Part shown: positions 1 through 8,444 of the stretch, piece after piece
How positions within the stretch are numbered: position 1 is the first letter of the stretch
Layout: the number at the start of each line of letters is the position of its first letter
Assembly: GCF_005047635.1 (NCBI RefSeq)
Contig: NZ_SUKC01000015.1
Location: 40,385-104,384 of the forward strand
DNA: 64,000 nt
Source: Arthrobacter sp. CAU 1506
Lineage (GTDB): Bacteria > Actinomycetota > Actinomycetes > Actinomycetales > Micrococcaceae
Reading direction: 5' to 3'
Notes under the pieces: model-generated
Told to the model about the DNA's origin: nothing
Seen by the model: only the letters and a program-made list of their open reading frames with translations
Databases searched by the model: none
Program-made: the position numbers and the translations under genes

Positions 1-294
1 GAGTGGGCGCTGGACCATGACCTGCCCGACGGCGACAACCTGCTGCTGCTGCAGTCCCGCCCGGAAACCGTCCACTCCGCCAAGAAATCCGTCACCGCGG
101 CGGCGCCGGGAACCGGCGGCTACGCCTCGGTGCTTGGTGTGGGCAGCTCTTCGCCGAAGGCCCCGGACACCGCCGGCAACGCCGCCGCCGGCAACCCCGG
201 CGCCAGCACCTCCGTCTCCGGCAACCCAGCCTCCGGCACGGCAGGCTTCAGCCTGGGCAGCATCACCGCCTCGCTGATGAAGGCCTCCATCTGA
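1..294 (+). CDS. creI: C-terminal end of PEP synthase-like phosphotransferase subunit (CreI-like), 5' truncated by window edge
   Basis: The reading frame is open from base 1 and ends in TGA. The visible 97 residues start with the segment LLLLQSRPETV, which is the typical end of the ATP-grasp (PEP/pyruvate-binding) domain of pyruvate phosphate dikinase and PEP synthase. A Gly/Ser/Ala/Pro-rich tail of about 65 residues follows. No PEP-mobile His domain is present here; that domain is on the next gene. This two-gene split is the arrangement described for CreH/CreI, which phosphorylate 4-cresol with ATP. The symbol rests on the gene order of the whole operon, not on this fragment alone. Most of the protein lies left of the window. 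Confidence 0.6.
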   Translation, partial: EWALDHDLPDGDNLLLLQSRPETVHSAKKSVTAAAPGTGGYASVLGVGSSSPKAPDTAGNAAAGNPGASTSVSGNPASGTAGFSLGSITASLMKASI

Positions 295-408
295 TCGTTC
301 CACGGCACTACCCGTTCCACCGTTTCCACTGCGTCACCTGCAAGGTTCCACCGTTCTACCGAACCGCTCACGAAGGCTCACCGTAGAGCCGCCACCGAAA
401 GGACCGCC

Positions 409-2277
409 ATGTCCATGAAGTCCTTCCCGAAGCCGTCCGAATTGCCGGTGCCCGCCGGCGCCGAGGGCTGGGAGAAGATCTACCCCTACTATCTGGTGTT
501 CCAGGACAAGCTCAAGGACCAGGAAGACGCCAAGTTCTGGTTCTGTGACAGCCAGCACTGGCCCACCGTCTTCAAGCCGTTCGAGACCATCGGCGGTGAG
601 TTCGCGGTCAAGTGCCTGGGCCAGTACAACTCCCGGCACCTGATGATCCCCAATGCCAACGGCATTGAGTTCCGGGTGCACCTGGGCTACCTGTACATGT
701 CCCCGATCCCGGTTCCGGAGGACCAGATTGCCGCCCGCGTGCCGCATTTCGAGCAGCGGGTGGGCCACTACTTCCAGAACTGGGAGGAACTGCTCAAGCA
801 GTGGCACGTGAAGGTCCGCGGCACCATTGACGAGATGGAGACCATTTCCTTCAAGAAGCTGCCGGACATGGTCCCGATGGAGGACATCACCACGGGCAAG
901 GCGATGGACGGCTCCGAGGTGCTGCTGGAGAACTACGACCGGCTGATCCAGTTGGCCTACCAGAACTGGCAGTACCACTTCGAGTTCCTGAACCTGGGCT
1001 ACATCGCGTACCTGGACTTCTTCAACTTCTGCAAGGAAGTGTTCCCGAACATCCCGGATCAGTCGATCGCCACCATGGTCCAGGGCGTGGACATGGAGCT
1101 GTTCCGCCCGGACGACGAGCTCAAGCAGTTGGCCAAGCTGGCGGTGGAGCTGGGCATCCAGTCCGCCTTCGCCAACACCGACGACGTCGATGCCACCTTG
1201 GCCACGGTCCGCGCCTCCGCGGGCGGCGACCGCTGGATCGCCCGCTACGAGGAGGCCAAGGACCCCTGGTTCAACTTCACCGTGGGCAACGGCTTCTACG
1301 GGCATGACAAGTACTGGAACGAGCACCAGGAAATCCCGCTGGGCTATATCGCCGACTACATCCGCCGGCTGGACGAAGGCCAGAACATCATGCGCCCGGT
1401 CGCGGAACTGGTGGCGGAGAAGGAACGGATCGTGGAGGAATACCGCGACCTGTTGGAGGGCGAGGCCCAGGCGGTGTTCGACGCGAAGCGCCAGCTGGCC
1501 GCGACCGCGTACCCGTACGTGGAGAACCACAACTTCTACATTGAGCACTGGACCATGGGCGTCTTCTGGCGCAAGATCCGCGAGCTCTCCCGGATGATGC
1601 ACGCCGAGGGCTTCTGGACCGAGCCGGAGGACCTGCTCTACCTGAACCGCAACGAGGTCCGCGATGCGCTCTTCGATCTGGTCACCGGCTGGGGCGTCGG
1701 TGCCGAGCCGATCGGACCCACCTACTGGCCGGAGGAGATCGAACGCCGCCGCGGCATTGTGAACGCGCTCAAGACCGCGCGTCCGGCTCCGGCGCTGAAC
1801 ACCCCGCCGGAGATCATCACCGAACCGTTCACCCGGATGCTCTGGGGCATCACTACCGAGCAGGTCCAGCAGTGGCTGGGCGAAGGCGAGGAAGTCGAGG
1901 GCGGCGGACTGCGCGGCATGGCCGCGTCCCCGGGTGTGGTGGAAGGCTACGCGCGGGTGGTCCACGATTCCGACCAGCTCGCCGAAGTGCAGCAGGGCGA
2001 GATCCTGGTGGCCACCGTGACCGCGCCGTCCTGGGGCCCGATCTTCGGCAAGATCAAGGCCACCGTCACGGACATCGGCGGCATGATGAGCCACGCCGCG
2101 ATTGTCTGCCGCGAGTACGGGCTGCCGGCGGTGACCGGCACCGGCTCCGGGTCCACCACCATCAAGACCGGCCAGCGATTGCGGGTGGACGGCACCAAGG
2201 GAACCGTGCAGATCCTGGACGACGACGCCGCACCGGCCGTCGCCGGCCCCGGGGCGCACAGCCACAGCCACGTCTGA
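409..2277 (+). CDS. creH: PEP-utilising phosphotransferase subunit with mobile His domain (CreH-like)
   Basis: 622 aa. The C-terminal 100 residues are a PEP-utilising mobile domain with the phospho-histidine motif GGMMSHAAIVCREYGLPAV, in which the His is the expected phosphate carrier. The first 450 residues are rich in aromatic residues and do not contain an ATP-grasp domain, so ATP binding must come from the upstream subunit. By analogy with CreH/CreI of C. glutamicum, the pair should convert a phenol such as 4-cresol to its aryl phosphate. The ATG is preceded by GAAAGGA. The gene lies 114 bp after the creI-like stop and is followed at short distance by six genes on the same strand. The substrate is inferred from context. 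Confidence 0.7.
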   Translation: MSMKSFPKPSELPVPAGAEGWEKIYPYYLVFQDKLKDQEDAKFWFCDSQHWPTVFKPFETIGGEFAVKCLGQYNSRHLMIPNANGIEFRVHLGYLYMSPIPVPEDQIAARVPHFEQRVGHYFQNWEELLKQWHVKVRGTIDEMETISFKKLPDMVPMEDITTGKAMDGSEVLLENYDRLIQLAYQNWQYHFEFLNLGYIAYLDFFNFCKEVFPNIPDQSIATMVQGVDMELFRPDDELKQLAKLAVELGIQSAFANTDDVDATLATVRASAGGDRWIARYEEAKDPWFNFTVGNGFYGHDKYWNEHQEIPLGYIADYIRRLDEGQNIMRPVAELVAEKERIVEEYRDLLEGEAQAVFDAKRQLAATAYPYVENHNFYIEHWTMGVFWRKIRELSRMMHAEGFWTEPEDLLYLNRNEVRDALFDLVTGWGVGAEPIGPTYWPEEIERRRGIVNALKTARPAPALNTPPEIITEPFTRMLWGITTEQVQQWLGEGEEVEGGGLRGMAASPGVVEGYARVVHDSDQLAEVQQGEILVATVTAPSWGPIFGKIKATVTDIGGMMSHAAIVCREYGLPAVTGTGSGSTTIKTGQRLRVDGTKGTVQILDDDAAPAVAGPGAHSHSHV

Positions 2278-2370
2278 GCATCGGCGCCCATAACAGGCGC
2301 TTCCAGTGCCGGGTCGGGCGAGCCCTCTCGGGGCCCCGGCCCGGCACATCCCAACAGGAAAGATTGACCA

Positions 2371-3174
2371 ATGACACAGCCTCCCCTGGACCCCCGAACC
2401 ACCCCTCGCAGCGGGCAGTCTGCGACCGGGTCCGGCACGCGGACCGTGCTGATCACCGGCGCCGCCGGCGGGCTCGGCCGGGCCTTCGCCCTGGGCTTTG
2501 CCTCCCGCGGATACCGGGTGGCGGCGGCCGACACCAACCTGGCCGGCGCCGAGAAGACCGCCGCGCTGGTCCGCGAAGCCGGCGCGGAAGCCGAGGCCTT
2601 CGAGGCGGACGTCACCGACGTCGCCTCCACCGAGGCCCTCGCCCAAAGGTGCGCCGAGTTCGGGCAGGGGAGCATCGACGTCGTGCTGAATAACGCCGCC
2701 ATTTACGCCACGGTGACCCGCACGCCGTTCGAGGAGATCGACCCGGCCGAATGGGACCTGGTGATGAACGTGAACCTCAAGGGTCCGTGGCTGGTGACCC
2801 GCGCCGCCAGCCCGTACCTGCCCGACGGCGGACGCGTCATCAACCTGTCCTCCGCCACCATCTACTCCGGCTCGGAGCAGTGGCTGCACTACGTGGCGTC
2901 CAAGGGCGGCGTGGTGGCGATGACCCGGGTGCTGGCCAAGGAACTGGGCCGGCGCAACATCACCGTCAACGCAATCGCGCCCGGCTTCACCCTCACCGAG
3001 GCCAGCTACGGGCTGATGGAGAACGCCGAGAACTACGGCGTGGACCGCGGCGCGCTCAAGCGCGCCAGCCAACCCGAGGACATCGTGGGCGCGGCGCTGT
3101 TCCTCGCCGGGCCGGACAGCTCGTACATCTCCGGACAAACCATGGTGGTCGACGGCGGCCGCCAGTTCATCTAG
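2371..3174 (+). CDS. creG: short-chain dehydrogenase/reductase, probable hydroxybenzyl alcohol dehydrogenase (CreG-like)
   Basis: 267 aa classical SDR. The Rossmann motif TGAAGGLG is near residue 30, NNAA near 110 and the catalytic YVASK near residue 170. A C-terminal GQTMVVDGG is typical of NAD(P)-dependent SDRs. An AGGAAAG site precedes the ATG. In the 4-cresol pathway this position holds CreG, which oxidises 4-hydroxybenzyl alcohol to the aldehyde after the phosphate has been removed. SDR substrates cannot be read from sequence, so that role comes from the operon order. Confidence 0.7.
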   Translation: MTQPPLDPRTTPRSGQSATGSGTRTVLITGAAGGLGRAFALGFASRGYRVAAADTNLAGAEKTAALVREAGAEAEAFEADVTDVASTEALAQRCAEFGQGSIDVVLNNAAIYATVTRTPFEEIDPAEWDLVMNVNLKGPWLVTRAASPYLPDGGRVINLSSATIYSGSEQWLHYVASKGGVVAMTRVLAKELGRRNITVNAIAPGFTLTEASYGLMENAENYGVDRGALKRASQPEDIVGAALFLAGPDSSYISGQTMVVDGGRQFI

Positions 3175-3212
3175 GCACTGCAAGTAAGTAGCAAGGAATA
3201 AGGAGAACCCCC

Positions 3213-3533
3213 ATGCCTACGGTTCATTTCACCGACGCCGAAGGCGCCGTCCGCGACGTCGAAGGCAACCCCGGCGACTCGGTCATGGAAACCGCGGTGC
3301 GCAACGGCGTTCCCGGCATCGTCGCCGAATGCGGCGGCTCGCTGTCCTGCGCCACCTGCCACGTCTTCGTCCGCGAGGACACCCTCGACCAGCTTCCCGA
3401 GATGGAAGAGATGGAAGACGAAATGCTCTATGGCACGGCCGTGGACCGCGAGGACAATTCGCGGCTGTCCTGCCAGCTCAAGCTCTGCGAGGGCCAGGAC
3501 ATGTACGTCACTACCCCGGAAACCCAGGTGTAG
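3213..3533 (+). CDS. creF: [2Fe-2S] ferredoxin, adrenodoxin/putidaredoxin type (CreF-like)
   Basis: 106 aa. The cluster ligands are visible as C-x5-C-x2-C in CGGSLSCATC plus a fourth Cys in LSCQLKL, the adrenodoxin-type spacing. Such ferredoxins feed electrons to class I bacterial P450s. A strong AAGGAG site lies 8 bp before the ATG. The ferredoxin reductase begins 4 bp after its stop, so the two are almost certainly co-translated. No P450 is present in the window, and the natural partner should be to the left of creI. Confidence 0.85.
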   Translation: MPTVHFTDAEGAVRDVEGNPGDSVMETAVRNGVPGIVAECGGSLSCATCHVFVREDTLDQLPEMEEMEDEMLYGTAVDREDNSRLSCQLKLCEGQDMYVTTPETQV

Positions 3534-3537
3534 AACC

Positions 3538-4845
3538 ATGGATACCACCACCACGACGACGGCGGTGCCCGGCGAAACTGCCGACGGCGCCGTGCGCACG
3601 GGATTGCTGATCATCGGCGCCAGCCAGTCCGGCGTCCAGTTGGCCGTATCGCTGCGCGCGCTGGGCTTCGACGAGCACATCACGCTGCTGGGCGAGGAAG
3701 ACCACCGGCCCTACCAGCGTCCGGCGCTGTCCAAGGAGTTCCTGCAGGGCACGGTGGACAGCGAATCGTTGATCTTCCGGTCCAACCAGTACTGGGAAGA
3801 CCACAACGTGGCCTTGGTCAAGGGCGAGCGGATCGAGCGGATCGACAAGCAGCCCGACGGCTCGGGCGTGGCCCACGCGGCCTCCGGTGCGGAGTTCCGG
3901 TTCCGCCGGCTGGCGCTGACCGTGGGCGCCCGCGCCCGCAAGCTGCAGGTGCCCGGAGCGGAGCTCGACGGCGTGGTGTACCTGCGCAACGCCGACGACG
4001 CGCTGGCGCTGAAGGCACAGCTGGACGGCGTTCAGGACGCCGTGGTGATCGGCGGCGGCTTCATCGGGCTGGAGGCGGCCTCCAGCCTGCACAAGATGGG
4101 CAAGAACGTCACCGTGCTGGAATACGGGCCGCGGCTGATCGGCCGGGCGGTGGGGGAAGAGACCAGCGAGTACTTCCTCACCGCGCACCGCGACCGCGGC
4201 CTGGACATCCGGCTCAACTCTCGGATCCAGGAACTCGCCGCCGCGGACGGTGGCGGCCGGGTGTCCGGCGTCGTGCTGGAGGACGGCACCGTGGTGCCGG
4301 CCCAGCTGGTGCTGGTGGGTATCGGCGTGGTGCCGAACACCGAGCTGGCCGAGCAGCTGGGACTGGACGTGGACAACGGCATTGTGGTGGACCGGCACGC
4401 GCTCGCCTCGGACGGCACCACGGTGGCGGTGGGCGACGTGGCGAACATGCCGAACCCGCTGCCGGGCTCGCCGGAGGGCGAACGGATCCGGCTGGAGAGC
4501 GTGAACAACGCGATCGAACACGCCAAGGTTGCCGCGTACTCGCTGATGGGCCGGCGCGAGGACTACGCCGGCATCCCGTGGTTCTGGTCCAACCAGGCCG
4601 ACCTGAAACTGCAGATCGCCGGGCTCACGCTCGGCTACGACCAGACCGTGGTGCGCCGCGACGACGAGCGGGGCAAGTTCTCCGTGCTGTACTACCGCGG
4701 CGGCCAGATCATCGCCGCCGACTGCGTCAACGCGCCGCTGGACTTCATGGCGGTCAAGAACGCCCTGGCCAAGGGCCAGAACATCCCCGCGGACGCCGCA
4801 GCGGACCCCGCCGTCGTCCTCAAGACCCTTGCGACGGACAGCTGA
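3538..4845 (+). CDS. creE: FAD/NAD(P)-dependent ferredoxin reductase (CreE-like)
   Basis: 435 aa from ATG 3538, chosen because it begins 4 bp after the ferredoxin stop. An N-terminal FAD-binding GxSxxG-type motif (LLIIGASQSGVQ) and a second dinucleotide motif (VVIGGGFIGLEAA, near residue 170) are visible. VAVGDVANMPNP near residue 300 is the conserved GD motif. The C-terminal reductase domain resembles putidaredoxin and rhodocoxin reductases. It should pass electrons from NAD(P)H to the adjacent ferredoxin and on to a P450. Confidence 0.85.
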   Translation: MDTTTTTTAVPGETADGAVRTGLLIIGASQSGVQLAVSLRALGFDEHITLLGEEDHRPYQRPALSKEFLQGTVDSESLIFRSNQYWEDHNVALVKGERIERIDKQPDGSGVAHAASGAEFRFRRLALTVGARARKLQVPGAELDGVVYLRNADDALALKAQLDGVQDAVVIGGGFIGLEAASSLHKMGKNVTVLEYGPRLIGRAVGEETSEYFLTAHRDRGLDIRLNSRIQELAAADGGGRVSGVVLEDGTVVPAQLVLVGIGVVPNTELAEQLGLDVDNGIVVDRHALASDGTTVAVGDVANMPNPLPGSPEGERIRLESVNNAIEHAKVAAYSLMGRREDYAGIPWFWSNQADLKLQIAGLTLGYDQTVVRRDDERGKFSVLYYRGGQIIAADCVNAPLDFMAVKNALAKGQNIPADAAADPAVVLKTLATDS

Positions 4846-4887
4846 GCAGACCAACCGGCCCGGCCGCACCCCTAGGAGACCCAACCC

Positions 4888-5658
4888 ATGAGCACCCCCG
4901 AGACGCAGACCCCGGACACCGATACCGGCGCCCCTGCTACCAACCGCGCCGAACCGACTGCCCACGCCGATGACCCGCGGGCGGTGGCTTTCGCGGCCGC
5001 CCACCCGGTCCGGCCGCTGCCGGCCACCGGGACGGTGGACACCACGCCGATCTCGACCACGCCCGCCGCGGTGGGTGAGCTGGATGCCATCTGGCAGGCG
5101 GTGGTGCGGGAGACCCGGAGCCGCAACAACGATATCCACCTGCCGATCTCGTTGGCCTTCGCCGAACGGCTCTGCCGGGCCTACCCGGAGGCCGACGCGC
5201 AACTGGTCCGCGTGGCCGTCCTGCTGCACGACACGGGCTGGGCGCATGTGGACGAGGGCCGGATTCTCTCCGAGGGCTTTACCGGCGACTGGCGCAAGGC
5301 CGCCATCCGGTTCGAGCACGAGGCCGAAGGCTGTAAGGTGGCCCGCCGCGTGCTGCCCGGCCTGGGCTACGCCGCGGAATTTGTTGACCGGGTCTGCGAG
5401 ATCATCGACGGGCATGACACCCGCCATGTGGCCTATTCGCTGGAGGACGCCCTGGTCCGCGACGCCGACCGGCTGTGGCGGTTTGACCATGCCGGCATTG
5501 CGCTGGCATCGACCTGGTTCGGCATGACCCCGGACGTGTACACCGACCGGCTGGGTGTGGAGATCATTCCGGAGCTGATCACCGAGGCCGCCTTGGCGAT
5601 GGGAACCGCTGACCTGGAGCGTTCCAGGGCACTGCTGAAGACAGGAGTCATCCGATGA
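4888..5658 (+). CDS. creD: HD-domain hydrolase, candidate aryl/benzyl-phosphate phosphatase (CreD-like)
   Basis: 256 aa. The metal-binding HD motif is visible as VAVLLHDTGW near residue 115. It is followed by HEAEG, a second His cluster at DGHDTRH, and DADRLWRFDHAG, which completes an H...HD...H...D ligand set. The first 65 residues are Pro/Thr/Ala-rich and probably disordered. AGGAG lies upstream of the ATG. It overlaps the ALDH gene by 4 bp (ATGA). In the cre pathway a phosphohydrolase at this position removes the phosphate after P450 oxidation, and an HD hydrolase fits that need. I am not certain of the family of the characterised CreD, so the symbol is contextual. Confidence 0.6.
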   Translation: MSTPETQTPDTDTGAPATNRAEPTAHADDPRAVAFAAAHPVRPLPATGTVDTTPISTTPAAVGELDAIWQAVVRETRSRNNDIHLPISLAFAERLCRAYPEADAQLVRVAVLLHDTGWAHVDEGRILSEGFTGDWRKAAIRFEHEAEGCKVARRVLPGLGYAAEFVDRVCEIIDGHDTRHVAYSLEDALVRDADRLWRFDHAGIALASTWFGMTPDVYTDRLGVEIIPELITEAALAMGTADLERSRALLKTGVIR

Positions 5659-7199
5659 CCACTACGCCGCACAGCACTGCCGCGGCACCCGGGGGAGCAC
5701 CGGCGTCGTCCGCCGCGTCCGCCCTGGCCGCGCGCGAGGCCTTGGACCTGCCCTACACGCACGTGGACGACGTGTTTGTCGACGGCGCCTGGGTCCCGGC
5801 CCGGGGGACCGGACGCAACCAAGTCACCGACCCGGCCACCGGACAGGCCTGGGGATCGGTACCGGACGGAACGGCCGAGGACGTCGACGCCGCGGTGGCC
5901 GCCGCCCGGCAGGCCTTCGACGCCGGCCCCTGGCCGAAGCTGGCGCCCTCCGAGCGTGCGGCGTATTTGTTGCGGATCGCGGACGAGGTGGAGAAGCGCG
6001 CCGAGGCGTTGTCCCTGACTAACACCCGTGAAAACGGCTCGCCGGTCTCCGAATCCTCCGGCGCCGCCGCCAACGCGGCCGGCATCTTCCGCTACTTCGC
6101 CACGCTCGCGGAATACCTTGAGCGGGAGGACGTCCGCCCGTTCCCGCGCGGCGGCGGCGAGTCGGTGGTGCGCCGCGACCCGGTGGGGGTGTGCGGGCTG
6201 ATTGCACCCTGGAACTTTCCGATCAACCTGATGGCGATCAAGCTGGCGCCCGCGCTGCTGGCCGGCTGCACCGTGGTGATGAAGCCGGCCTCGCCCACCC
6301 CGCTGTCCTTCCGGCTGATCGTGGATTCCGTGGCCGCCGCCGGTGTGCCGGCCGGCGTGGTCAACCTGGTCACCGGGTCCGGTCGGCTCGGCGACACCTT
6401 GGTGAAGCACCCCGGCGTGGACAAGGTGGCGTTCACCGGCTCTACCCCGGTGGGCCGCAAGATCGCGGCGGCCTGCGGGGAACTGCTGCGGCCGGTCACG
6501 CTGGAGCTGGGCGGCAAGTCCAGCGCCGTGGTGCTTGAGGACGCCGACCTGGACGCAGTGTCCCAGGTGCTGGTGCGCTCCTGCATGCGCAACACCGGTC
6601 AGACCTGCTACATCTCCACACGCATCCTGGCCCCGGCGTCGCGCTATGACCAGGTGGTGGACATGGTGACGGCGACCATCGCCGCCGGGGTACAGGGCGA
6701 CCCGCTGGACCCGGCGACGGTTTTTGGACCCGCGGCCACCGAGTCCCAGTACCGGACCGTGTTGGACTACCTGGATTCCGCCCGGTCGGAGGGGGCCCGC
6801 GCCACCACCGGCGGACGGGCCGCGCGGCTCGGCGGCGGACTAGAGGGCGGCTACTTCGTGCAGCCCACCGTCTTCGCCGATGTCGAACCGGGGATGCGGA
6901 TTTCCCGCGAAGAGGTCTTCGGCCCGGTCATCTCCGTGTTGAAATACAAGGACGTCGACGACGCCGTGGCACTGGCGAACAACACCGAGTTCGGTCTGGG
7001 CGGCATTGTCTTTGGCCAGGACCAGGCCGCCGCGCTCGGGGTGGCCGACCGGATGGACACCGGCTCCGTGGGCCTCAACTTCTTCGCCTCCAACCACTCC
7101 GCCCCGTTCGGCGGCCGGCACGATTCCGGGCTGGGCACCGAGTACGGCATTGAGGGGCTCAACGCGTACCTGAGCTACAAGTCCATCCACCGCCGCTAG
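5655..7199 (+). CDS. creC: aldehyde dehydrogenase, probable 4-hydroxybenzaldehyde dehydrogenase (CreC-like)
   Basis: 514 aa NAD(P)-dependent ALDH. The active-site Cys is in NTGQTCYISTRI and the general-base Glu in TLELGGKS. The cofactor loop FTGSTPVGR is also visible. An N-terminal extension of about 25 residues is Ala/Pro-rich. The gene overlaps the HD gene by 4 bp, so it is translationally coupled to it. As the last gene of the operon it should oxidise the aromatic aldehyde to the acid, for example 4-hydroxybenzoate. ALDH specificity cannot be read from sequence. Confidence 0.75.
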   Translation: MTTTPHSTAAAPGGAPASSAASALAAREALDLPYTHVDDVFVDGAWVPARGTGRNQVTDPATGQAWGSVPDGTAEDVDAAVAAARQAFDAGPWPKLAPSERAAYLLRIADEVEKRAEALSLTNTRENGSPVSESSGAAANAAGIFRYFATLAEYLEREDVRPFPRGGGESVVRRDPVGVCGLIAPWNFPINLMAIKLAPALLAGCTVVMKPASPTPLSFRLIVDSVAAAGVPAGVVNLVTGSGRLGDTLVKHPGVDKVAFTGSTPVGRKIAAACGELLRPVTLELGGKSSAVVLEDADLDAVSQVLVRSCMRNTGQTCYISTRILAPASRYDQVVDMVTATIAAGVQGDPLDPATVFGPAATESQYRTVLDYLDSARSEGARATTGGRAARLGGGLEGGYFVQPTVFADVEPGMRISREEVFGPVISVLKYKDVDDAVALANNTEFGLGGIVFGQDQAAALGVADRMDTGSVGLNFFASNHSAPFGGRHDSGLGTEYGIEGLNAYLSYKSIHRR

Positions 7200-7300
7200 G
7201 GGTCTCGGCGCATTTCCCCCAGTTGGTCGCCTCCGCTGCCGCCCCGCCCGATTGTGCAACCGGCCGCGAAACCTGATCTGCTGGTGGGGGAGGTCGATAG

Positions 7301-7654
7301 ATGAAGAAGTGGCTGCTCCTCGCCGGGGCGATCGTGTGTGAGGTGGCAGCGTCGCTGTCTTTGAAGGCGGCCTTGGACACCCCGGCGCTGTACGCCGTAG
7401 TCGTGGTCGGCTACGTGATGTCGTTTGCCCTCCTCGCCGCGGTGCTGCGCGCCGGAGTGCCGGTCGGTGTCGCCTACGGGATCTGGGGCGCGCTGGGCGT
7501 TGCCCTGACGGCGGCCCTGGCGGCCGTCCTCTTCCACGAACCGCTCACCACCGTCATGGTGGCCGGCATGGCGCTGGCGGTAGCCGGAGTGCTGCTGGTG
7601 CAATGGGGAGCGCACCGGGCCGCGGCCCGCACCGCCGAGCAGGTAGCAAAGTGA
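7301..7654 (+). CDS. small multidrug resistance (SMR) family exporter, first subunit
   Basis: 117 aa with four hydrophobic segments. Features of the family are the conserved Glu in TM1 (AIVCEVAASLSLKAA), the segment VAYGIWGALGV and a second helix pair. GGGGGAGG lies 9 bp before the ATG. The stop overlaps the GTG start of a second SMR gene, so the two are probably expressed together and may form an antiparallel heterodimer, as in EbrAB or YkkCD. Substrates could be quaternary ammonium compounds or guanidinium. It lies 100 bp after creC on the same strand. Confidence 0.85.
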   Translation: MKKWLLLAGAIVCEVAASLSLKAALDTPALYAVVVVGYVMSFALLAAVLRAGVPVGVAYGIWGALGVALTAALAAVLFHEPLTTVMVAGMALAVAGVLLVQWGAHRAAARTAEQVAK

Positions 7655-7971
7655 TCGCGTGGGTCTTCCTAGGCATCGCGATTCTGGTGGAGGTGGCCGC
7701 GACGCTCTCGCTGCGGGCCAGCATCGACGGGCCGAAAAGCTGGCTGCTGGCAGTCGTGGCCGGCTATCTCATCGCCTTCAGCTGCCTGTCGCTGGCGCTG
7801 CGCGAAGGGTTGGGGCTGGGGATGGCTTACGGCATCTGGACGGCCTGCGGCGTGGCCCTGACGGCGCTGATCGGCAAGTTCCTCTTCGACGAACCGCTGA
7901 CCAAGCTGATGGCCGCCGGCATCGTGCTCATCGGCGCCGGCGTGCTGCTGATCCAACTCGGTTCGCACTGA
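7651..7971 (+). CDS. small multidrug resistance (SMR) family exporter, second subunit
   Basis: 106 aa from GTG 7651, which overlaps the preceding stop (GTGA). A longer upstream start is possible, but this start gives the normal SMR length and begins directly at TM1. The TM1 Glu is in LVEVAATLSLRAS and the signature in GMAYGIWTACGVALTA. It is clearly paralogous to the preceding gene. The likely role is proton-coupled efflux of a cationic compound as the second half of the pair. Confidence 0.85.
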   Translation: MIAWVFLGIAILVEVAATLSLRASIDGPKSWLLAVVAGYLIAFSCLSLALREGLGLGMAYGIWTACGVALTALIGKFLFDEPLTKLMAAGIVLIGAGVLLIQLGSH

Positions 7972-8051
7972 CACTCCGGACGGACTGAGGCTCGGCCGGA
8001 AGCAGTGCTTTGGCCGCGCGCCGCATCAGGCGACGCGGCTAGAGTTGAGGG

Positions 8052-8360
8052 ATGCCGTCTTTCCGTGCCCAGTTGAACATCACCGGCCTGCGGCCCGGGA
8101 ACCAGCCGGAGGCGGTGATGGAGGCTGCGGTGGCAGCCGTGGGGGCGGCGCACATCGTGGAGGCGAACCAGCTGGATGTGGTGGCCGGCGTCCCGCGGAT
8201 TACCGTCCGGTTCACCGTGGACGCCAATGCCTATGCGGCCGAGAACCGCCAGGCCCTGCAGGCCGGTGCCAACATGCGGCACGCGGTGGAAGGAGTCGCC
8301 ACCACGGCCAGGCTGGCGGTGCTGCGGCGCTCGCGCGGCAAATGGGCGCCCGTCGGCTGA
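8052..8360 (+). CDS. conserved-looking hypothetical protein, 102 aa
   Basis: It starts at ATG with GAGGG just upstream. The sequence has regular alternating hydrophobic and charged segments (LDVVAGVPRITVRFTVDA) and resembles a small alpha/beta domain. The composition fits a real gene. No family is recognised. It is separated from the SMR pair by 80 bp and faces the TspO-like gene convergently. Confidence 0.6.
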   Translation: MPSFRAQLNITGLRPGNQPEAVMEAAVAAVGAAHIVEANQLDVVAGVPRITVRFTVDANAYAAENRQALQAGANMRHAVEGVATTARLAVLRRSRGKWAPVG

Positions 8361-8444
8361 GACCGTTCCGGGCCGCGTCCGCCCGACGAACCCGGCCGTT
8401 CCGCGGAACCCCGGCCGTCCGCCGTCGTTGGTTGCTCTGCTTGC

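Noticed and set aside
334..3183. Very long open frame of about 950 codons on the minus strand opposite creH/creG
   Set aside because: It is the mirror of high-GC genes with clear domains on the plus strand; its product is a low-complexity His/Gly/Val/Arg chain without any motif.
3511..5490. Long minus-strand frame opposite creE/creD
   Set aside because: Same cause: antisense shadow of well-supported genes, no ribosome site and no domain.
7200..7300. Possible guanidine (ykkC or mini-ykkC) riboswitch before the SMR pair
   Set aside because: No paired ACGR loops or other conserved parts of these riboswitches were seen in the 100-bp leader.
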